Shown in pieces: positions 58,605 through 64,000 of a stretch of 64,000 bases of DNA; positions within the stretch are counted from its first letter, which is position 1; every line of letters starts with the position of its first letter. The stretch is taken from assembly GCA_030620095.1 (NCBI GenBank), contig JAUTXW010005217.1, positions 1 through 64,000 on the forward strand. Reading direction: 5' to 3'. The notes beneath the pieces are model-generated. The model worked only from the letters and a program-made list of their open reading frames with translations. It was not told the origin of the DNA and made no database searches. Both the position numbers and the translations under genes were made by a program. The DNA comes from Kuschelorhynchus macadamiae (Eukaryota; Arthropoda; Insecta; Coleoptera; Curculionidae).

Positions 58605-59935
58605 ACTCAAGATTAAAAGAAGGGAAATTGGGAAATGGCTATTTGTAAACTGATAATTGTTTGATGACAAAAAAATCACGTTTTTTGCGGAGCTTTTAAA
58701 GGGCATTAACAATAAGACGACGTGTTTGCAGAACTATGTTTGTACTACATTTTCTTCTTTCGTTTTATGAGAGTAATACAGGATGTTTAGTTTTCGTTGT
58801 CATTGCGATGTATATTAGCAAAATACAGGGTTGCGATTCCAGTGCGTTGTCAGTTTTGTAATAAGACTTGTCATTTTTGATATGTTATGTTTTTTAAATG
58901 GAACACACCGTATTTTTTTTATTTGGTCTAGATTTATTTTTGCCATCTCAAAAATATATACCTAGTTGATACTTATTCGTGATATTAAGGCAGCATTTCA
59001 TGATATTAATAAATTTCTTTCATTTTCATATAGACGACGTTATTCTGTATTAGGATCGTAATTTTTATCACATGTTTATACGTAAAAATACAGGGTGTCC
59101 CAGCCGAGAGTGACCTATTTTAAATGCCTATAACTTATAAACCTACGGTTTGCGCCATTCCACTTCTCTTTTTTTGTTTTTTTGTAGTTGGTCACAAAAT
59201 TTTGTGATACTTATACAGAGCGTGTGAAAAAATGCAGTTTTTCGATTAATGAAACGCCCTGTAAATCACTCAAGATTAAAAGAAGGGAAATTGGGAAATG
59301 GCTATTTGTAAACTGATAATTGTTTAATGACAAAAAAAACACGTTTTTTGCGGAGCTTTTAAAGAGCATTAACAATAAGACGACGTGTTTGCAGAACTAT
59401 GTTTGTACTACATTTTCTTCTTTCGTTTTATGAGAGTAATACAGGATGTTTAGTTTTCGTTGTCATTGCGATGTATATTAGCAAAATACAGGGTTGCGAT
59501 TCCAGTGCGTTGTCAGTTTTGTAATAAGACTTGTCATTTTTGATATGTTATGTTTTTTAAATAGAACACACTGTATTTTTTTTTATTTGGTCTAGATTTA
59601 TTTTTGCCATTTCAAAAATATATACCTAGTTGATACTTATTCCTGATATTAAGGCAGCATTTCATGATATTAATAAATTTCTTTCATTTTCATATAGACG
59701 ACGTTATTCTGTATTAGGATCGTAATTTTTATCACATATTTCTACGTAAAAATACAGGGTGTCCTAGCCGAGAGTGACCTATTTTAAATGCCTATAACTT
59801 ATAAACCTACGGTTTGCGCCATTCCACTTCTCTTAGTCCAAAGTTTTTTGTAGTTGGTCACAAAATTTTGTGATGCTTATGCAGAGCGTCTGAAAAAATG
59901 CAGTTTTTCGATTAACGAAACGCCCTGTAAATCAC
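58605..59935. repeat. 663-bp tandem duplication
   Basis: Copy 1 at 58605-59267, copy 2 at 59268-59935, both beginning ACTCAAGATTAAAAGAAGGG and about 97% identical by eye. Each contains TACAGGATGTTTAG, AAATACAGGGTTGCG and AATACAGGGTGTCC, which resemble ends of CAGGGTG-type transposons, so the unit may be a non-autonomous element. No coding capacity. Confidence 0.85.
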
Positions 59936-60356
59936 AATATTAAAAATAGGGTCGTAGCCAAGTTATCCGTGTACCAATAAACAGTGAAACATTTTAGCAG
60001 TAAAAAATTAAAATAGAAATCGTATTTTTCTAAATTAGCAATTTTTTATTAGCGTATTACACCTTTTCGATGTCGGATGGCATATCTGAACTGATTATGT
60101 TGAAAATGTACGAAACTCGTTCCGAACTTTGTGACAAATTACAAATTGTTTGACAGCATTATTTTCTAAGGTTTTCTAACAAAAACTTAGTTACTTAGGT
60201 GCTATGGTATAGTAACTAGAGGTAGCAGAGAGAATTTGTTTTTAAATACTTGATAGGTAATCTTTTCACGAAAATGTAAATTATATTATAACTCGGATAA
60301 GATTTTAAAGGATCGTAGATAAAATTTTAAACGATACACGTGTGATACACCGTATA

Positions 60357-62252
60357 CAGGGTGACAATTTAAAAACTTGAAATGGCCATATCTTAGGAAG
60401 GAAAAACTTAATCAAAAAACGCTTAAAACATTTTGTATAAAATGAAGAGGGAACAAATAAAAGCGTATTATTCGACTCTTATCTGAAACCCCTTGGGCAG
60501 GGTGAGATACACCCCTAAAATCTTAAATAGAAAGGAGGGGTCGAGTGATACATCATCTTAAAGCTCTTGAAAAATGCTTTCCAATGGTACCTTAGAAAGC
60601 TGTTTTTCGTAAAATTATCTGTATTTATTAAAGGAAACAATAAATAAAAACACAGTTTTAAACATTTTTATTTTTATTTAAGTAAATGTTCAAAATAATT
60701 GGTACCGATATCCTGGCATGTCTCTTAAGAATTCTAAACATTTTAAGCCTGGTATTTTATTTGTTTATGAATATTTGCATTTCACTATCACAATATTTAC
60801 TTTAAAAGTAACTTGTACTATTGGTATTGATATTTTAACAGTTGACTTTTGGTTCAGTTTAAACGATAAGCAGCACTTATCTTAAATAATGGTGTATAAA
60901 ACAGCTGAACGTGTAGAAATGATTTTCATTTATGGTTCTCAGGATCAATGTTTCTTAAGGACAGTACAAAGATTTAATGAAAGGCATCCAGGTCAAAATG
61001 TAAGTCCGGAGTATGTTCGCCAACTAGTAGCCAAATTTGAAGAAACTGGCTCTGTCGCGAATAAAAAGAGAAATCAACTGAGACTAGTTGACGAAGCAGC
61101 ACAAATTGAAGTTCTGGGGCAGTTTGCAATTAATTCAACTTTATCAACTCGTCATGCAGCTGTAGCAACTGGCTTATCTCGTGAAACAATAAGAAAGGTA
61201 CTTAAATTTCATAAGTTTCATCCCTATAAACTGAGCATACTGCAAGAACTTGGTGACGACGACCCGGATAGAAGAATCCAGTTTTGTGAAATAATGGCAG
61301 ATAGAATTACGGCAGAACCTTAACTAGTTAAAAATATTTGTTTCAGTCACTGTCGTTACTGGAATGACGAGAACCCACACGTATTTAGAGAAGGGCATAC
61401 GCAGTACCCCCAGAAAATTAATGTTTGGGCTGGTATATTGGGAGACGTAATTATCGGCCCAATATATAAATATTGGAATAAAGGAATTTAAATGGCGACA
61501 TGTATGCTGAAATGCTACAGAGGTCTATTGAACCACTAATAGTGCGGGAATTAGAAAATCAGAGGGACATACAAGGAAATTTAGCATTAGAAGAACGCTT
61601 ACTACATTTTTAACAGAATGGGGCACCTCCTCATTATGTAGTTCCCATCAGGCAATGGTTGGATGATAATTATCCCAACCAGTGGATTGGAAGAAGAGGT
61701 CCTATTGAATGGCCTCCTAGATCCCCGGCCCTAACACCTCTTGACTTTTTTTGTGGGGTCACCTTAAATCTGTGGTGTTTAAAACGCAACTTGAGTCAAT
61801 AGAGCAACTCAAGGACAGGATAGTTCAGGAATGCCGTGCTATATCCAGAGAAATATTTGCAAATGTACTCGAAGAATTTGAACAAAGGCTTTATTATTAT
61901 CTTCAAAACAACGGGAACCATTTTGAACATTTAATTAAATAATTATAAAACATTTCACAATTGTGTTTTAATTTATTGTTTCCTTTAATAAACACAGAAG
62001 AATTTCACTAAAAACTATGGTACCATTAGAAAGCATTTTTCAAGAGCTTTAAGATGATGTATCACTCGACCCCCCTTTCTATTTAAGATTTTAGGGGTGT
62101 ATCTCACCCTGCCCAAGGGGTTACAGAAAAGGGTCGAATAATACGTTTTTATTTGTTCCCTCTTCATTATATAGAAAGTGTTTTGAGCGTTTTTTGATTA
62201 AGTTTTTCGTTCCTAAGGTATGGCCATTTCAAGTTTTTAAATTGTCACCCTG
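60357..62252 (+). mobile_element. DD41D mariner-type element, dead transposase, intact ends
   Basis: 1896 bp bounded by TA (60355-60356, 62253-62254). TIRs of about 290 bp (60357-60650 and 61962-62252) start CAGGGTGACAATTTAAAAAC and are about 93-95% identical. They also share an inner GGGTGAGATACACCCCT hairpin. Contains one broken transposase. Confidence 0.88.
60889..61942 (+). pseudogene. DD41D transposase, catalytic residues lost
   Basis: The N-terminal 144 residues are intact (MVYKTAERVEMIFIYGSQDQ; HTH; FHPYKLSILQELGDDDPDRR). After a stop at 61321 the frame resumes as VKNICFSH joined directly to CRYWNDENPH, so the block with the first Asp (SDECTFF in the copy at 226-1314) is deleted. The second is changed (FQQNG instead of FQQDG) and the third lies in a shifted frame (SPALTPLDFF). 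The C-terminal part (61751-61942) ends NHFEHLIK like the gene at 226. Several frameshifts. It cannot catalyse transposition. Confidence 0.85.
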
Positions 62253-62259
62253 TACATAC

Positions 62260-63080
62260 ATGCGTATGTTAATAATGCTTTTATCCCACTTGTATCGTAA
62301 ATATCTAATACGCATGAAACTTGACAAATTTGAAATATACCTACATTTAAAAGGTTACCTTTTTTTAATAATTCCAACACCGAAAAATTAATGGATAAAC
62401 CACTTTTTTTCAAATTAGAACCATAAAAAGGTAACGTTAAAAAAATATATTTTACACAAAATATAACCTATGAATTACATAAAAGATTGATTATATGACT
62501 CTTTATAATACAAAAATGTATTATTTCAAACTAATAGTACCTATCTAATTAATATTTTACATATTCTAAAACTTTCACCATCTTGACACATATTTCAGCT
62601 GATTGATAAATAAACGTAGGATTCATATGTTGGGGATGCCATGTTGCCAAGTTTATTTTTAATATCTACATAAATGTTCTAAAAATGGCACAACATTCTT
62701 GGTAACTATTTACACCATCGCCAATTTTGATGATTTGTTGTATATAATTGGATTTTGGGGGGTCCTAAGCACGAATCCGAAGTCAATTTTTTTTCTGTCA
62801 CGTTTCAATATTAAGTTCTTCATCTTCAAATTTCATAAACATTCTAAAACTCAAATTACTGTTTTCTTTTTTATAAAAATAGCATATTTTCTGTATGAAA
62901 CCACCATAAACAATTTAAAAAACTTAAAATATACTCTCTTTTTTTTCTATCTAAAAAATTAAAAACTGCCGTTCTTTATATTGTTTTGGAATAGTAAATT
63001 TTTCATCTTGACATCATGAAAAATTCTCGAGATACAACGTTAATTAATACAACTTAATTATAGACACTTTTGTTACATTC
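62260..63080. other. Intergenic, nothing recognised
   Basis: AT-rich sequence 3' of the mariner-type element. Open frames at 62194-62391 and 62699-62962 lack motifs. Confidence 0.45.
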
Positions 63081-63084
63081 ATAG

Positions 63085-63360
63085 GTGGATCGGTCCCAGC
63101 AGGAGCGCTAACACACTAGGGGAATTGGTATCGGGTTAGCCCCCAGGTTAGGCGCTGCAGGCACCATCGTTAAAGCCCTATTAAAAAAGGCGAACAACAT
63201 CACTGTTGTGATACACTTTACTGCCTGTGATACACTTTACTGCCTATTAGTTTTGATCGTCTTTTGTGTTAGGGCTTTATTGGTGATGCCTACGGCTCTT
63301 AATCTGGTGCTAACCCGGTACCAATTCACCTAGTGCCTCCGTGCTTCAGGGGCTTGTTAT
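63085..63360. mobile_element. Fold-back (MITE-like) element
   Basis: Imperfect inverted repeats of about 75-95 bp: the left contains GGAATTGGTATCGGGTTAGC and TTAAAGCCCTAT, the right contains the complements GCTAACCCGGTACCAATTCA and TAGGGCTTTATTGG. The loop holds two tandem copies of TGATACACTTTACTGCCT (about 63208-63243). GC content is higher than the surroundings. No coding capacity. Confidence 0.6.
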
Positions 63361-64000
63361 TTTTGCTATTAAATTATTTTAGTGTAGTTTTACTTTGACG
63401 CCCTTGTTTATCATTATGACTTCGTTGTCAAGATCCCAAAATCCACCTAACTACAAAAAATCATCAAAATCGGCGATGATGTAAAAAAGAAAAAACTTAC
63501 CGAAACTTTTTCTGTTGTTTACAGTTCGTTTTATTTGTATATCATTATATTTATTTGATATGTTAGGTTTGCTGTAAAGAAAGTGCATGGTAATATGCTA
63601 ATTTCTTCTTGTAAAATACTATATAATGGAAGTTTGGCAACATCGTAAGACAGCCTTTCTTAAAACTGTCATAGTAAGCTGTTTTCGCCTCAAAATGCAG
63701 TCAAACTTCTTTTTGTTTTTTTTTTTAATAGAAAGTGTGGTCTATCAATTTATTTTTTTCTTTTAAAATAATCTAATAAGACTGAAACACGTGTAGCGCG
63801 TTTGATAGTGGTTGATAGTTTTAAATTTTTGCCAACATTTCAATAGTTTGGTTTCTCTCTTCCTCAGAACTCAATTAATTATCAATAGTGTATAAAGTTT
63901 CCCTTTATTAAAAAATCCATAAAATCGTTAGGATACAAATCTGAAAAAATTAGTGCAACAGATTTTAAAATAGTAAAAATCATCTATTTAAAATTCAGGA
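63361..64000. other. Intergenic, nothing recognised
   Basis: AT-rich sequence without coding motifs or clear repeats to the end of the window. Confidence 0.45.

Overview
The window looks like nuclear DNA of an insect. It is AT-rich, has GT-AG introns and arthropod-type core promoters, and is crowded with insect-type transposable elements. No bacterial, organellar, rRNA, tRNA or CRISPR features were seen. A beetle would fit, but the order cannot be proved from the sequence.

The only host gene I can support runs through almost the whole window on the + strand. Four exons (5953-6018, 30002-30187, 45363-45546, 54711-58258) join in phases 0, 0 and 1 into one open frame of 1327 codons. A TATA box lies 78 bp upstream of the ATG and an ATTAAA signal lies just after the stop. 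The product begins with a signal peptide, continues with two related Cys/Pro-rich modules (exons 2 and 3), and then a long charged region carrying several Arg-X-Lys/Arg-Arg sites, an acidic block and a helical Lys/Glu-rich tail. It looks like a secreted precursor cut into several peptides. I do not recognise the family.

Everything else is mobile DNA, most of it inside the three introns (about 24, 15 and 9 kb). Upstream (1-5.9 kb) there is an intact DD41D mariner-type transposase gene and a 5'-truncated Penelope-like element (PLE) with 210-bp inverted repeats.

Intron 1 holds a diverged array with a GCCGCCATTTTG core. It is broken by a nested block at 7148-14700: PLE#1, interrupted by a non-LTR element, which is interrupted in turn by a second non-LTR element and by PLE#2. 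Target duplications support this order. The PLE repeats carry hammerhead ribozyme motifs. Three more non-LTR insertions follow (15.1-22.7 kb). Next is a decayed mariner-type element split by a Tigger-like and a hAT element, and then an intact DD41D element at 28187-29704.

Intron 2 holds a nearly intact I-type non-LTR element with RNase H, a decayed hAT element, a RAG1/Transib-like remnant and a fragment of a multi-copy gene family. Intron 3 holds another such fragment, a DD41D element with about 505-bp inverted repeats and an apparent 60-bp spliceosomal intron, a (TA)n tract and an RT fossil. Downstream of the gene lie a 663-bp tandem duplication, a DD41D element with good ends but a dead transposase, and a fold-back element.
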